Assembly: GCA_030704615.1 (NCBI GenBank)
Contig: CM060732.1
Coordinates: 35,011,053 to 35,075,052, forward strand
From: Takakia lepidozioides
Taxonomy: Eukaryota > Streptophyta > Takakiopsida > Takakiales > Takakiaceae
DNA: 64,000 bases
Direction of reading: 5' to 3'
Below the pieces are notes generated by a model, which saw only the letters and a list, made by a program, of their open reading frames with translations, had not been told where the DNA came from and searched no databases. The first letter of the stretch is position 1; each line of letters begins with the position of its first letter. The position numbers were made by a program, and so were the translations under genes. Shown piece after piece: positions 11,363 to 22,299 of the stretch.

Positions 11363-11860
11363 TCATGTTGACAATCGTGACAAATGATCCGCCACAAGAT
11401 GCAGTCTCCCAGGCTTGTAAACAACCTCGAACTCAAACTCGTGCAAGATTATCAACCATCTTGCTATTCTTCCGCTTATCAGAGGTTTGTTTACCAGGTA
11501 TATCAGAGCCTGGTGATCCACATAGAACATAAACTTCTTGCCCAACAGGTAATGCCTGAATTTCTTCACTGCATAGATCATTGCCAATGCTTCTCTTTCC
11601 GTTGTGCTATAGTTCCTCTCAGCACTGTTCATCAACCGGCTAGCATAGTACACAGGTGAATCTATATTCCCTGTAACATTCTGGGCTAACACCGTTCCCA
11701 ACGCTTCTCCTGATGCATCGCAGTGAACATGGAATACTACATGCCAGTGAGGGTTAATCAGCACAGGTGTAGTTGTTACTGACAGTGTAAGTTCCTCAAA
11801 TGCCTGTTGACATTCAGCTGTCCAGGCAAACACTGCATCTTTCTTCAGTAGTTTGCTCAA
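11363..11860 (-). CDS. Element A2 RNase H domain
   Basis: A 165-codon frame with the RNase H blocks of Ty3/gypsy: FHVHCDASGEALG (first catalytic Asp), YSTTEREALAMIYAVKKFRHYL (catalytic Glu) and FMFYVDHQALIYL (third Asp), ending with the YKPG--H-VADHLSR block that separates RNase H from integrase. It removes RNA from the RNA:DNA hybrid in reverse transcription. A frameshift at about 11865 separates it from the reverse transcriptase. Confidence 0.85.
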   Translation of the reverse strand: MSKLLKKDAVFAWTAECQQAFEELTLSVTTTPVLINPHWHVVFHVHCDASGEALGTVLAQNVTGNIDSPVYYASRLMNSAERNYSTTEREALAMIYAVKKFRHYLLGKKFMFYVDHQALIYLVNKPLISGRIARWLIILHEFEFEVVYKPGRLHLVADHLSRLST

Positions 11861-11868
11861 TGGTGCTG

Positions 11869-14073
11869 CTATTTGTGCATACCTTTGACAAATCTCCTGT
11901 AATAACTGGTTTGCCCAAGGAATCTTCGTAGACTTTTAACATTCACTGGTGGTGGAGAGGCTTTAATGGACTCTGTCTTTCTGGGATCCACAAGGAGTCC
12001 CTTCTTACACACAATGTGTCCCAGAAGCACCCCTGAGTTCACACAGAAAGTACACTTCTCTGGATTCAGGCCCAGACCTCTCATCCTGCATCTGGCCAAA
12101 CATAACTCCAATTTATGCAAGTGCTCACTCTTAGAGCTGTACACACTGAAATCATCCAAGAATACCTGCATGAAATCATCCAGATACTCATGAAAAGATT
12201 CACTTATCACTCTCTGAAAGGTCGCTGGTGCATTACAAAGTCCAAAGGGCATGACTTTGTATGCATAAGCCCCCCAGTCTGTGATGAAAGCTGTTTTCCC
12301 TTGGTCTTCTTCTGCCACTTGCACTTGATTATAACCACTGAAGCCATCCATGAATGAGTACATCTCATGGCCTGCCACAGTGTCTAATACTGCTTCTGTG
12401 AATGGCAAAGGGAAAGGATCTTTCTTCGTACAAGCATTCAGCTTCTTATAGTTCACACATACTCTTAGTTTGCCATTCTTCTTGGGAACTATTACAATGG
12501 GTGACAACCAAGTTGTATACTCTATTGGGTATATAAACTTAGCCTCAGCCAACTTCTTTATCTCTTCTCCAACCTTCTGTGCGTAGTTGGGATTCATTCT
12601 ATACCTCGCCTGCTTGATTGGTACTGACCCTGGTTCCAGTTCAATCTTATGTTGACAGACTTCAGGTGGTATCCCTTTTAGATCCACATAGCTCCAAGCA
12701 AATACATCTCTGTATTTGATGAACAAGCTTTTAGCTTCTTCGAAGAATTCCGGCTCCAAATCAGCTCCTACTTTCACCATCCTCGGTTCCTCTTTAGTTC
12801 CCACATTTACTTCTCTCACCTGCTCATCAGCTGTGATTGTCCAACCAGTCACCACTTCATCTTGTAAGCTCACAGTGGCTGGTTCTTCTAGGATTTCTAT
12901 TTCTCCTTCTCTTTCTTCATAGAAATGTGATGGGTAAATGCTGGTTTCCTCTTCAGTTGGTGTGGCTGTCACTACACCAAAGCAGATACCTCTCAAACAA
13001 CTTAGGCTTTCCAGCCGCATCTCTGCAACCTGCTCCCACTCTGGGTGTGCAGCAAATAGGGTAGCTTCCTGCTCCTCATCCAGTCCTCCTCTCCAGTCAT
13101 ACTCTCTGACTCCTCGAGGTCTTCTTGTAACAGGTAATCTACTAGATTTCTTTGTGGTAATTTGTATCTCGTGTATCCCATTATGCACGGTTAGTAACTG
13201 AGAATTCCAGTCATGGAATACCCTGGCCTGTTTCAGCCACGGACGTCCCAATAATAAGGAGTAAGCCTCCATGACTTCATCCATTTTTAATACAGTTACT
13301 GTGATCATAAAGATCATTTTCTGTATCTGTATCTTAACTCCTCTTATTAATCCCAATGGCTGCACACTTCTTTGATCTGCCATTGTTACTGTAAATGGGG
13401 CTGGTTTCATGTTAGTTAGACCAAGCTTCTTCCTTAATTGGTCTGTCATGATATTTACTCCAGAACCACCATCTATCAGTACATCAGTTAGTTCTGTGCT
13501 TCCAATTCTCAATTGGATTACTGGCATAGAATCATCAAAGTCCATGACTGGTTCTCGCCCTTCCAGCTTCACATTATAACTGGTCACCTTGCTGTTCAGG
13601 TCTGTGTTTCCTGTCTCTTGGGCAATTCGATTGATTGCTTGATACAGCCTGTGCCTACAATAAGGTGCCACAGCTAATAGCTGTCCAATGGTAATTTCTG
13701 CTTTGGTCTGACATATTACTTCAGCCAAAGTCTCTTCATTACTTTGCATGTCTGCATCTTCTTTTTTCCTTTCTTCCTCACTCCCTTCTTTTTCTCCATC
13801 CGAATCAGAGGAATCTGCCACAGGAATATCAGTACTCTTTTGCATTTCCCTTATAGTATCTGCCACTTCCTTGTGCAGTTCCTTCTCATCTTTCCAAGTC
13901 TCTTCATCTTCAGGCATATCATTGCCACTTCCAGTCTCATCTTCTTCCTCTTCTACTGGAGGTATTAGTTTGGCTTTACTTCTTGTTACTATCATTGTAC
14001 TTATTTCTGGTACAACACATGGCCTAACCATGTGAGCTGCCACCACTGGGCCCTCATTCACAGGAGCTCTCAT
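11869..14073 (-). CDS. Element A2 protease and reverse transcriptase (734 aa)
   Basis: The longest intact retroelement frame here. Residues about 170-300 are a retropepsin-like protease with VLIDGGSGVNIM (DGG in place of DTG/DSG). Residues about 440-734 are reverse transcriptase with the FPLPFTEAVLD, FMDGFSGYNQV, MPFGLCNAPATF and FLDDFSVYS blocks; FLDD is the catalytic pair. The residues before 170 are acidic linker. The gag-pol overlap near 14073-14090 suggests a frameshift junction. The sequence fits a Tat/Athila-like branch of Ty3/gypsy more than a chromovirus: no chromodomain, and an extra 3' ORF in the family. Confidence 0.9.
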   Translation of the reverse strand: MRAPVNEGPVVAAHMVRPCVVPEISTMIVTRSKAKLIPPVEEEEDETGSGNDMPEDEETWKDEKELHKEVADTIREMQKSTDIPVADSSDSDGEKEGSEEERKKEDADMQSNEETLAEVICQTKAEITIGQLLAVAPYCRHRLYQAINRIAQETGNTDLNSKVTSYNVKLEGREPVMDFDDSMPVIQLRIGSTELTDVLIDGGSGVNIMTDQLRKKLGLTNMKPAPFTVTMADQRSVQPLGLIRGVKIQIQKMIFMITVTVLKMDEVMEAYSLLLGRPWLKQARVFHDWNSQLLTVHNGIHEIQITTKKSSRLPVTRRPRGVREYDWRGGLDEEQEATLFAAHPEWEQVAEMRLESLSCLRGICFGVVTATPTEEETSIYPSHFYEEREGEIEILEEPATVSLQDEVVTGWTITADEQVREVNVGTKEEPRMVKVGADLEPEFFEEAKSLFIKYRDVFAWSYVDLKGIPPEVCQHKIELEPGSVPIKQARYRMNPNYAQKVGEEIKKLAEAKFIYPIEYTTWLSPIVIVPKKNGKLRVCVNYKKLNACTKKDPFPLPFTEAVLDTVAGHEMYSFMDGFSGYNQVQVAEEDQGKTAFITDWGAYAYKVMPFGLCNAPATFQRVISESFHEYLDDFMQVFLDDFSVYSSKSEHLHKLELCLARCRMRGLGLNPEKCTFCVNSGVLLGHIVCKKGLLVDPRKTESIKASPPPVNVKSLRRFLGQTSYYRRFVKGMHK

Positions 14074-14087
14074 CTCATTCTGGTGTC

Positions 14088-14810
14088 TTATCCAGAATGA
14101 ACAGGCTGCCTTGCGATGTCCTGGCTGATTACAATAGTAACATAGCTCTTCACCATTTGGTCCTCGCCCTTGGTCTGTTCTTGGATTATTTCTATAATCC
14201 TGATTCCCGGGCTGGTAATTCCCCTTGGATTACCCTGATAATTGCCTCTGGAATTTCCTTGGTAATTCCCTCTTGAATTACCTCTCCCTTCCATGCCATT
14301 GTTATAACCACCAGACCTACCATAGTGGTCCTGATCATTGTTTCTTCTTGGCTGGGGCTGCACCTGATGCACCCTTACTTGCCTAGGTTCTCTGGCAGCT
14401 GTCCTTCTGTTGTAGTAACAATTCTCAGTAGAATGGTTATCCATTTTACAGATAGTACAGTGTTTCTCCTTCATGTGGCATTCTGTGGTGGTATGGCCTT
14501 CATTCTGGCACTTTGCACACCATACACCCTTCCTCCAATGTGTTGCAGCCTCTGTGGCATACTTCTTCAAGATTTCTTCCAATTTTTTTTCATAGTTATC
14601 CCTCTTCAACTTCTCCTTTCTCTTACTCTTTCTTTTTAGTTCTTGCTCTTCTTCTTCATCTGACTCATCCTCAGAGTCCTCATCTTCTTTTTTCTCTCTC
14701 CTGAGCATTCCCAATTGCTCAATTCTGTTCGCAGTTTCAAATGCCTCCTCCACTGTATTATGGGGTAACATATCCACTTTCTTTTGCAACTCTAGTCTTA
14801 GTCCACTCAC
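14088..14810 (-). CDS. Element A2 gag C-terminal part with zinc knuckles
   Basis: Basic and acidic runs are followed by two clear CX2CX4HX4C knuckles (CAKCQNEGHTTTEC and CTICKMDNHSTENC, about residues 95-140), then an Asn/Gly/Arg-rich repeat tract. A third knuckle (CYYCNQPGHRKAAC) is readable in the neighbouring frame at about 14150-14105. These bind the genomic RNA in the particle. The frame overlaps the preceding gag frame by four bases, so one indel splits a single gag. Confidence 0.85.
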   Translation of the reverse strand: MSGLRLELQKKVDMLPHNTVEEAFETANRIEQLGMLRREKKEDEDSEDESDEEEEQELKRKSKRKEKLKRDNYEKKLEEILKKYATEAATHWRKGVWCAKCQNEGHTTTECHMKEKHCTICKMDNHSTENCYYNRRTAAREPRQVRVHQVQPQPRRNNDQDHYGRSGGYNNGMEGRGNSRGNYQGNSRGNYQGNPRGITSPGIRIIEIIQEQTKGEDQMVKSYVTIVISQDIARQPVHSG

Positions 14811-16036
14811 AAACCAAGTCTTCTGTAAACCGGGCGCTGGTACTGCAGCATCAATTCCATCTTCTCCATATACTCTTCAATAGTTTCATGCTTCTTCTGC
14901 TTCAGCTGTTGTAAACTTCCATACACTTCATCCTCAGTTTTACTTGTTCTGAACCTATTTCGAAATGCTGTATTCAAGCCATTCCAGGTTAGGAAATGAT
15001 TATCAGGGAATCTTGCATACCATTCACTTGCTTTCTTGATAAGTGAACAAGGAAACAGTCTCATCTTGGCATCATCGCCATTCTCATTGTTCACTATACA
15101 CATGTGCTCAAATTGGCTAATGTGTACATCGGGATCCCCTTTTCCTGAATATATTGGAAAGGGTGGTTTTGCCCGTGTTGGTTGTAACGCCATCTGTGGC
15201 CCTACCTTCTGCCCACTGACAGGTGCTGGCACCCTTGCTGGTGCTGGTCCTTCTGGACCTGTTGTTTTTGTGGTGGATCTTCCACCAAGTGGTGGCCCTT
15301 GAGCACTCCTTGCTTCTGGCCCCACGATATTCACAGTATTCCCAGCTTCAGTTGCACTACTTCCCACACTCCCTGTCCCCCCAGAGCCAGATCCAGGCAG
15401 CCCGCCTGATCCCCCTGAGCCGACACCTTCGTTGGCCTGTGATCCAAGTGCTCCACTTGATCCAGGTCCAACGGGTTGGGATGTCCTGGTTGTAGTCTCA
15501 ACCTCAGCTGTTGGGTCTACTTCTTCATATTCTTCCTCTTCTAATTTCTTCTCTCTGTTTTCATCCTCCAAGTTCTACCCTTGGGTTTCTTCTTCACTCA
15601 TGTAACTCAACTGTAATGGTGTTGGAGAGTCTGAACTCTCCGTTGGCTCTGCCACATCCTCTTCTCCTTCTTCACCTTCTGCTTCAGAAACTGGAGTTCC
15701 TGCTTTTGGTGTTCCATGCCAACTCTTATCAAAGATTTCTGTCAAGTCTTTTATCCAAGGATGTACCTCAGATCTTTCACCTCATGATTGATCTTCTTCC
15801 TGTACCAATTCCCTTAATCTTTCTTGCAAAGAAACAGAAGGAGTGGCATCCAACTCTAGTTCTTCCGGTATAGGTGATGCACTCTTTGATCTTGATGGTG
15901 TGAGAGGTCCAGATGATTCCCCTATGTCTATTCCTCTCTCCCAAAGATATGGATAATTAGCTTTCAGATAGCTTTCTCTTTTTGCTGAATATCTCTGTCG
16001 TCTAGCTTCTCTTTCATCACTCATGTCCCATGTCAT
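14807..16036 (-). pseudogene. Element A2 gag N-terminal and capsid part with two in-frame stops
   Basis: From 16021 downward a Met-Ser-Asp-Glu-Arg start leads into one continuous frame to 14807, broken by a TGA at 15782-15784 and a TAG at 15574-15576. After a Gly/Ser/Pro-rich linker comes the retrotransposon gag domain (SQFEHMC, CSLIKKASEWYARFP, TWNGLNTAFRNRF) with the tryptophans typical of this fold, and then the helix that ends gag. It forms the particle shell. The stops make this copy dead unless they are read through. Confidence 0.75.
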
Positions 16037-16045
16037 TCATTTCTT

Positions 16046-16633
16046 TTAATGTGGCAATAACCAAAACTCTCTTCTGTAATATCTCTCGTATATGCCTGGG
16101 TTTCTTTCAAGCTTCAATGCACCCTTGGCTATACTTGAAGTCTCTGTTACCATATAACCATATGGCAAACAAGTCTGAAAAGCTGTTCTTGGTGTGAGTT
16201 TGATCCACAAAATATCCTTTGGAATCCAATTCTTTACCAGTACAAGCTCTTCATGCATATGAGTATAAACATTCACCTTTCTTTCTTCCCAGCCTTCAAA
16301 CTCTATTCGTTTAATGGATAGCAATGCTATCACATAAACCAATGTTGGTAACCAACGTGCTCTTCCTCTACAGGCTACCTGATAAATCTTTATCACTCCT
16401 TTCTCCAGACCCCATTCTGGATCAGCATCATGCACTCGTTTAAGAATATTTTCTTTACAACCGTCTGGCAATTCCAAGAACCTTTGAAAGAATTGTTTGG
16501 ACAATCTTTCTTCCTTCGTTCCACAGGGAATTTGATTCACTTCAAATTCTTTAATGGTCCAACCACCATGATCCCACCAGATGCCTGTCACATCTGGTTG
16601 TTCATGTCCCAGGTCCCCAGTATGGTCGCCAAA
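16046..16633 (-). CDS. Element A2 leader ORF of unknown function
   Basis: An open frame of over 190 codons lies between the 5' LTR and gag, entering from inside the LTR at 16741 without a stop. The part downstream of the LTR is rich in Trp and charged residues, with two moderately hydrophobic stretches (one near 16350-16310). It resembles no gag domain I know. Its position matches the extra ORF1 that some Tat-lineage (Ogre-type) elements carry before gag. Length and amino-acid mix argue for real coding; function is unknown. The start codon cannot be set. Confidence 0.45.
   Translation of the reverse strand, partial: FGDHTGDLGHEQPDVTGIWWDHGGWTIKEFEVNQIPCGTKEERLSKQFFQRFLELPDGCKENILKRVHDADPEWGLEKGVIKIYQVACRGRARWLPTLVYVIALLSIKRIEFEGWEERKVNVYTHMHEELVLVKNWIPKDILWIKLTPRTAFQTCLPYGYMVTETSSIAKGALKLERNPGIYERYYRREFWLLPH
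16609..16633 (-). promoter_or_regulatory. Probable primer-binding site of element A2
   Basis: Immediately inside the LTR end (...GCGCGACA) the minus strand reads ttTGGCGACCATACTGGGGA. TGG followed by a GC-rich block is what the complement of a tRNA 3' end (CCA) looks like. The tRNA species is not assigned. It marks 16634-17664 as the 5' LTR. Confidence 0.65.
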
Positions 16634-17664
16634 TGTCGCGCGGCTTTTACTCACCCATCCCTTCGCTATTCGAGGCGGAAACTCCAAGATTGAAGAGTTG
16701 GAAATCTCTAAGTACTCAGCCCGCGCAGAACAATCAGTCATGACCTACAGCTAGTGTATCATGGGGGTGTTTCCTATTTGTTTCCCTTTTGGTATTCATG
16801 TTAGCTATCTTACCATTGATAATTAAGTATCAGTTTGCTTTATCAATCTATTGGATTCCATCAGCTCATCCATTCATTTCACAGCTTCACTCAGATCTCT
16901 CTACACAGTGTGATTGTATCGTAAAAGTATCCGATTATGATTTATCAGGTATCAGGCCGAAGCCATTGTGTCTCTAATCTACTCCACAATATCATTACAG
17001 CCTTGCATTTATCAAGCATCTACTCCTCATCTCTCTATCTTTACTTCCGTTCTTCATCTCTGCCCGATCCCCTCTCCTCTATCACCAAGAAGTCCTCCTC
17101 CGAATCATGTCCCTCAATTCCCCGTTTCTCCCTTTATCTTCCTATCCGCGGTTCTAACCGTTTCCCTCACTAACCGTCGTCTGTGAACTAATATGTTCCC
17201 TTTGCAGGTGTTGTTCCCCACAGTCGTTCCCTGTCCTACTCTTCGTTCCCTATGATCGTGACAGCTGTGTCAAGCTGTGACTGGCTGTGACTGGCTGTGC
17301 GACTGTGTTTGGCTGTGTCGGGCTGTGACTGGCTGTGTGGCTGTGCCGGGCTGTGTCGGCTGTGTCGGCTGTGTCTGCTGTGACGACTGTGACGGGCTGT
17401 GTTGGCTGTGTCGGCTGTGACGACTGTGACGGGCTGTGTTGGCTGTGACGACTGTGACGGGCTGTGTCGGCTGTGACGACTGTGACTGGCTGTGCGACTG
17501 TGTTTGGCTGTGTCGGGCTGTGACGACTGTGACGGGCTGTGTAACCCCCCTCTACAGTGCGCTGCTGTCACCCCTAAGGCTCCTGTTGGTCTCAGTCTGT
17601 GCAAAAATTAAGGGTACCCTACAGATCCCGTATAAGTGTCTAAGTCCCCGACAGTCCTCTAACA
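16634..17664 (-). repeat. Family-A 5' LTR of element A2 (1031 bp)
   Basis: The inverted counterpart of 9537-10595, with TG...CA ends. Positions 17265-17545 hold the (gggctgtgac) array. No polypurine tract lies on its outer side (minus sequence ...gggcatgcct then TGTTAG), so it is the start of A2 inserted into other DNA, not the 3' LTR of the element at 17665-22299. Confidence 0.85.
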
Positions 17665-20543
17665 AGGCATGCCCGTCTGCTGGTTGAGAAGTTGCTCCCA
17701 TGATGGTGATAGTTTTGGTGGCAACTTCTTGTTCTTGTTGTCATCGCTATCTGGCTCTTCTAGTGGCTCATGCGTGGGCCAGCTTTCGTCATTCGGGTGT
17801 TCTGATGCCCCGGTCCTGCGTACCATGTCGATTTTGGTGAACAGAGTTTCTAGGTAAGTTTGCAGCTCCTCCTTAGTCCAAGGCACATGTCTTTGGTCGC
17901 CCTGCTGCCCATTAACCAGTTTAGTGCCTGAGTCCCTGTCTCCCTAAAGGGGTGGTCTTTGTCTTGCCAATGGTGTGAAATGATCCTTTGCCTGGTGCCA
18001 TGCTTCAGCATATAATGGTCTGTTTACATATGCTGAAGTGCCTGAGACTCTCCTTGGTGGCTGGAATTTGGGTAATTCCTAGTGAGTATCTTTGTCGATA
18101 CTCTCATACCGCTGCCAACTTCCCCTCAATGTGACAAACATCCGATATTATAAGTGACTGCCAATATAAAAGCTTGGGCAGCCCATTACTACATCCACTG
18201 TTGGGGTTGGGTTGATCCTCAACTATCCCACTGCCCACATGTAAGCTATCAGCTCTTTATATTCCAGGGGAGCTTGACGTCGTAATTCTACCAATTATGC
18301 TCCTGACCATATTTCCTCCTTAGTCAGTGGCCTCATCCGGTATCTCCAAGGTATGAGCGTTTGATTGAGCAGATGCAATTGGCCCAATGACCTGCAGGGG
18401 GTTAAGGCCTTGAATACCTTCTCTAGCATTTCTGGGATTTGGTGGGCTGGAACTATCATCATTTTAAAGTATTCCTCTGAATACTTTAGCCACTCCCCAT
18501 CCTGCTTGCATGGCACGATTTGGAAATCATCCACTGCTACTGAAGTTGATGCCACCAGAACAGTTGGTAATGGTACGGGGTTTACCTCCTGAGTAGATGG
18601 CCCTGCTGTGGCCTATACCGGTGCCTGTTGACTTTGTGGTGGTGGTGTTGTTGGTGGTGTTTGTGCTGGTGTTGTTGTTGTGGACCGAATTTGGGCCTCC
18701 TGCCCTTGCTCGTCCATTGATTCTTCTTGATCTGGAATTGGTGGTAGGTATTCCTCGTGAATATCTGTCACCAATTTTGCCAATGCTGTAGCATTGCCCT
18801 GTTGAGTTTCTTCATCTCAAGGGCACTTTCTTCACTTAATCATGTCCGTGCGAAGGCTGCATCTGCTGCGTCCAATCTTGCTTGAAGCGTCAACTTCTCC
18901 AGCTGCTGCTTCCATTCTTGTTCATTGCCTATGGCAATGTCTCTCTCTGTATTGGCTGTGAATAGCCTACTCTCCGGATTTTCTCTCTCCAGCAGTAGTA
19001 CAGTATTTTCTGCCAAAAATCTGTCTGCTTGGGTCTTAGTCTCCTGAAGCACTACTTCCTCCTCTATGTTTCTGGATCTCTCCCTCTCTGCATCAAGATC
19101 TGCCTGTACATTTTGTATCTCCATCCTCTGTCTTTGTCATTTTTGCTCTCATTCATCACGATTGCGTATTAGAGTGTTGTACTGGTCGAGCATGTGAGTA
19201 TGTTGATTTTCCAATGCCGCAATTGTAACCTCATGGTTACAATTGGTTCGTGCTGTTGTCAATTCCCTCTGATGTTTTTCCTTAAGGTGTTCCATAATCA
19301 TGGTAAGACTCTCCGAGCTTATGTAATCTTTGGCCCTGTTCATCTGGATTGTTGCCTGGCTCAAGGCGTTGATTGCCTGGAGAATTGCATTGCCTGGTGC
19401 TTCCTCCAATTCAGTATCCCATGCTATTGTGTCTAAAACTTGTTGTTGTTAGAGTAATAATTCCAAATTGGAAGTATTCTCTTGCTGCTGCTGCCCTTGT
19501 GTTGCCTGCACCGCCTGCTGGTGTTGCACGACTATGGCTCAGGCTTCTGTTGCTGGTTGTGCGACCTCTGCAGGTGTGACTTGTTGGACTCCTATGCTGG
19601 CTGTGATAATCTCCATAGGTGTTGCTTCATTGGCCTGCTGTTTGTTCTCTGCTGGCTGTTGATATTCTCCTTCTGGCTGTTGATTCTCTCATTGTCTATG
19701 TAACGTAGAGTCGGTCGTGGAGTTAAAGAAATCTTCACCCATTCTGCTTGTTGTGGCTTTGTTGATTCAGGCTCTCTTTGCAAGTCCGCCCTCTTCCTCC
19801 AACTGTTGTTCTTCCTCCTCTTGCCCTGCTGCTGTCTTGCTTTCATCCTCCTCTAATGTATCCGCCCGCTGCATGACTCCTAATGCTGCTTGCTCCTTTG
19901 GAGTCAATTGCATGGTGTGTCGGATCATTTGCAAAAGTAGAGGAGTTACCATGGTGGTTGTTGGCTGGTTTTTCTTCTTTGTCAGTCAAGTTAGTTCTTG
20001 GATCAGCTTTTTTAGTAAAAAGCCTGCCCAATTCACAATCTGGCCGTTGAGACAACTCAACACCTGGTCAAGCAGTTCGTTGGTGCAATAGCTCTGGTTT
20101 TGCCTAAGGCAAAGCAATGTGCTAAGCACTGGGTTTATCTTCTGGAAGCCCGGGTTTTTGCTCATGCTACATGTGTAACCCTGATCTGTTTGCGTAAGGT
20201 CTTGGAACAGATCCGTGATGGTAAACCTCGGTGGTTTGCTGTTGTTTGCGGGGGCGTCTTGACTGGGTAGATGAAACACTTCTGCTAGGTACTGCTCCGT
20301 CAGTAGTATCTGCGTGCTGCGAACGTTGGTAGTTCGAGTATTATTGTTGTAATTTTCCAAGAACTCCCTGCACAGCTTGTCATGCTTCAAGTTCCAATCC
20401 AGGGTATTGATGAAATATTGTAGGCCAAGACTGTCGAGTATCTCTTGTGTGTCCACGTCCTGCTTGATTCTCCTAAAGGCGGAGTTGATCTTGAATCCCA
20501 CCTGCGCATAAGGACTTGGTGTCTTCCGCTTAGTGCCTGCCAT
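17665..20543 (-). pseudogene. Element A3 third ORF, diverged copy
   Basis: From an ATG at 20543 (basic Lys/Arg start) the frame to 19986 gives the conserved N-terminal domain also seen in A1. Then, with frameshifts: a Gln/Glu-rich linker (19952-19592), a coiled coil (19409-18840), a Pro/Thr/Gln stretch, a C-terminal block (18555-18295) and an acidic Asp/Lys end (17886-17665). It diverges strongly from A1 at DNA level while the domain order is kept, which indicates a long-maintained gene of this retroelement group. It is broken in several places and cut at 17665 by the A2 insertion. Confidence 0.55.
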
Positions 20544-21045
20544 TTCCCTTAGTCTTGCTCTTGTCGTGAGGAATTGAATCACCAATTCCTGTAACAGCAA
20601 CAGTAAAGCACACTGGAATTTGTGTATACAGCAATTTCCAGATTGCAGAAGAGAAAGTGTAGAAGGTATTTCGGGGTTTAAGTAAGGGTTCTGTCTTTTG
20701 GGTTTTCGTTTCCTCTTCCCGAGAAGTTTCCGCGGAGGTGATTCCGATGAGCTGTCCTTTTGGTTTTAAAGCGCAGTTAGCTTTAATTGCCGGTCTGGCG
20801 CTTACCAAGAAGCACTTAGTTTTTGGTAACGGTTGTGGGTGAATTTCATCCATTCTTTAGATGATTTTGCCTTTCTTTCTTCGGTGTTTTCGTCGGGCTT
20901 CATCCTGGTCTTGGATGACAATCGTTGATAATTGTCTGGATGATCTTGCTTGTGGTTCATCCGTCTTGGATGAACTAGGTAAATGATCTGTTTTTAGATG
21001 TGGCGCGTGTGTGTAGTACTTGTACATTGGCTTAATTGTTTTACC

Positions 21046-22299
21046 CTAATCGTCAGCCGTCTTTTGACAATCCATTGGATTGCGCCGTCGTTCTCGCTCC
21101 ATCTGATGAGTGTTAGATCGTGATGTACTGTTGTCACAGTCGGTGAATTCATCTGGTTCGTTCATATCAGAGTTTAACACGATGAGTGACTCGTTGGCTG
21201 CTTCGTATTCGTTCATGGTGTTGTAGGGCATGTGTGATGGCCACGGCTCTCCATACGGTATACGTGGTGGTAGTGCCGACATCCAAATTAGTGGTGGTCT
21301 AAATGTAGCGGTGCCCTGAACTCGTACTGCCACCTGTCGTAGTACATGCTGATTCACCGTGTCGTGATGAATGTAGTATGCACTAGCGATTTCACGTTCT
21401 TCATCTGCGGTTTGGTCTTCCTCGTTGGCGTATAAGTCATGTATGAGGGCTCTGTCATGTATCCCTTTGTAGCCCTTTAACTTGTTGATATTCATTCGTC
21501 CCACGAACTCTTGTTCCAAAGTCTGCAAATCAACAGTTCCGTTGTTATGTACCTTTTTTATTTGAAACGGTCCCATCCATGGCATTTTCAATTTGCCTCC
21601 CAGTTTGATCTTTTTGATCTTTGGTAGCCATAAGACAATTTCTCCATCTTGGAAAGATTTTACTTTCCCTTCTGATACTCTTTTTTTCCACTGCTCTTGA
21701 ATTTGTGCCATATTATCTGCAACGTCTGCTCGAACTTCTTCCAAGTGGAACAATTCATGTTCCCTGACTCGTAGTGATTCCTCTAAACCCCATCGTTCAT
21801 GAGTCAGGTTCTTAATGTGGGTACCATACACTCAATTGGTAGTAGTGCTTCTGCTCCATACACCAGTTGAAATGGTGTATGTTTCGTGGTCACCTTGTAT
21901 GATGTCCTAAATGCCCATAGTGTCGTGTTCATCTTGGTATCCCAATCTGTGCGATTGGCATTTATTGTCTTTGTCAAGATAATGCATAATATTTTGTTTG
22001 TAGATTCTGCTTGGCCATTACCCTGAGGGTAATAAGCGGTACTCTTGTGGTGCACAATCATGAATTCTTCCGTCAGACATTTTATGGTATCATTCATAAA
22101 ATGTGAACCTTGATCACTGACAAACGTCTCCAGTGGGCAACCGAATCGTGTGATTATGTTCTCATATAAGAACTTGGCTGTTGACTTGGCAGTGTTGTCT
22201 CTTAATGCCTTGGCCTCTACCCAATTGGTAGTGTAATCAGTGGTTGTGAGAATGTATTGGTTATGTGTATATCTTGCTGGAGGTTTCATGGTAGGGGTG
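21046..22299 (-). pseudogene. Element A3 integrase core and C-terminal domain
   Basis: From 22299 downward: the DDE core (TTTDYTTNWVEAKALRD, TFVSDQGSHFMN, YYPQGNGQAESTNK with the third catalytic Glu), then after a one-base frame change near 21820 the GPY/F-like C-terminal domain (GEIVLWL, MPWMGPFQIKKV), then an Asp/Glu-rich tail ending at 21046. It starts abruptly at 22299 where a family-B LTR is joined, so zinc finger and upstream pol are missing. It lies directly before the third ORF in the same orientation, as in A1. Confidence 0.8.
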
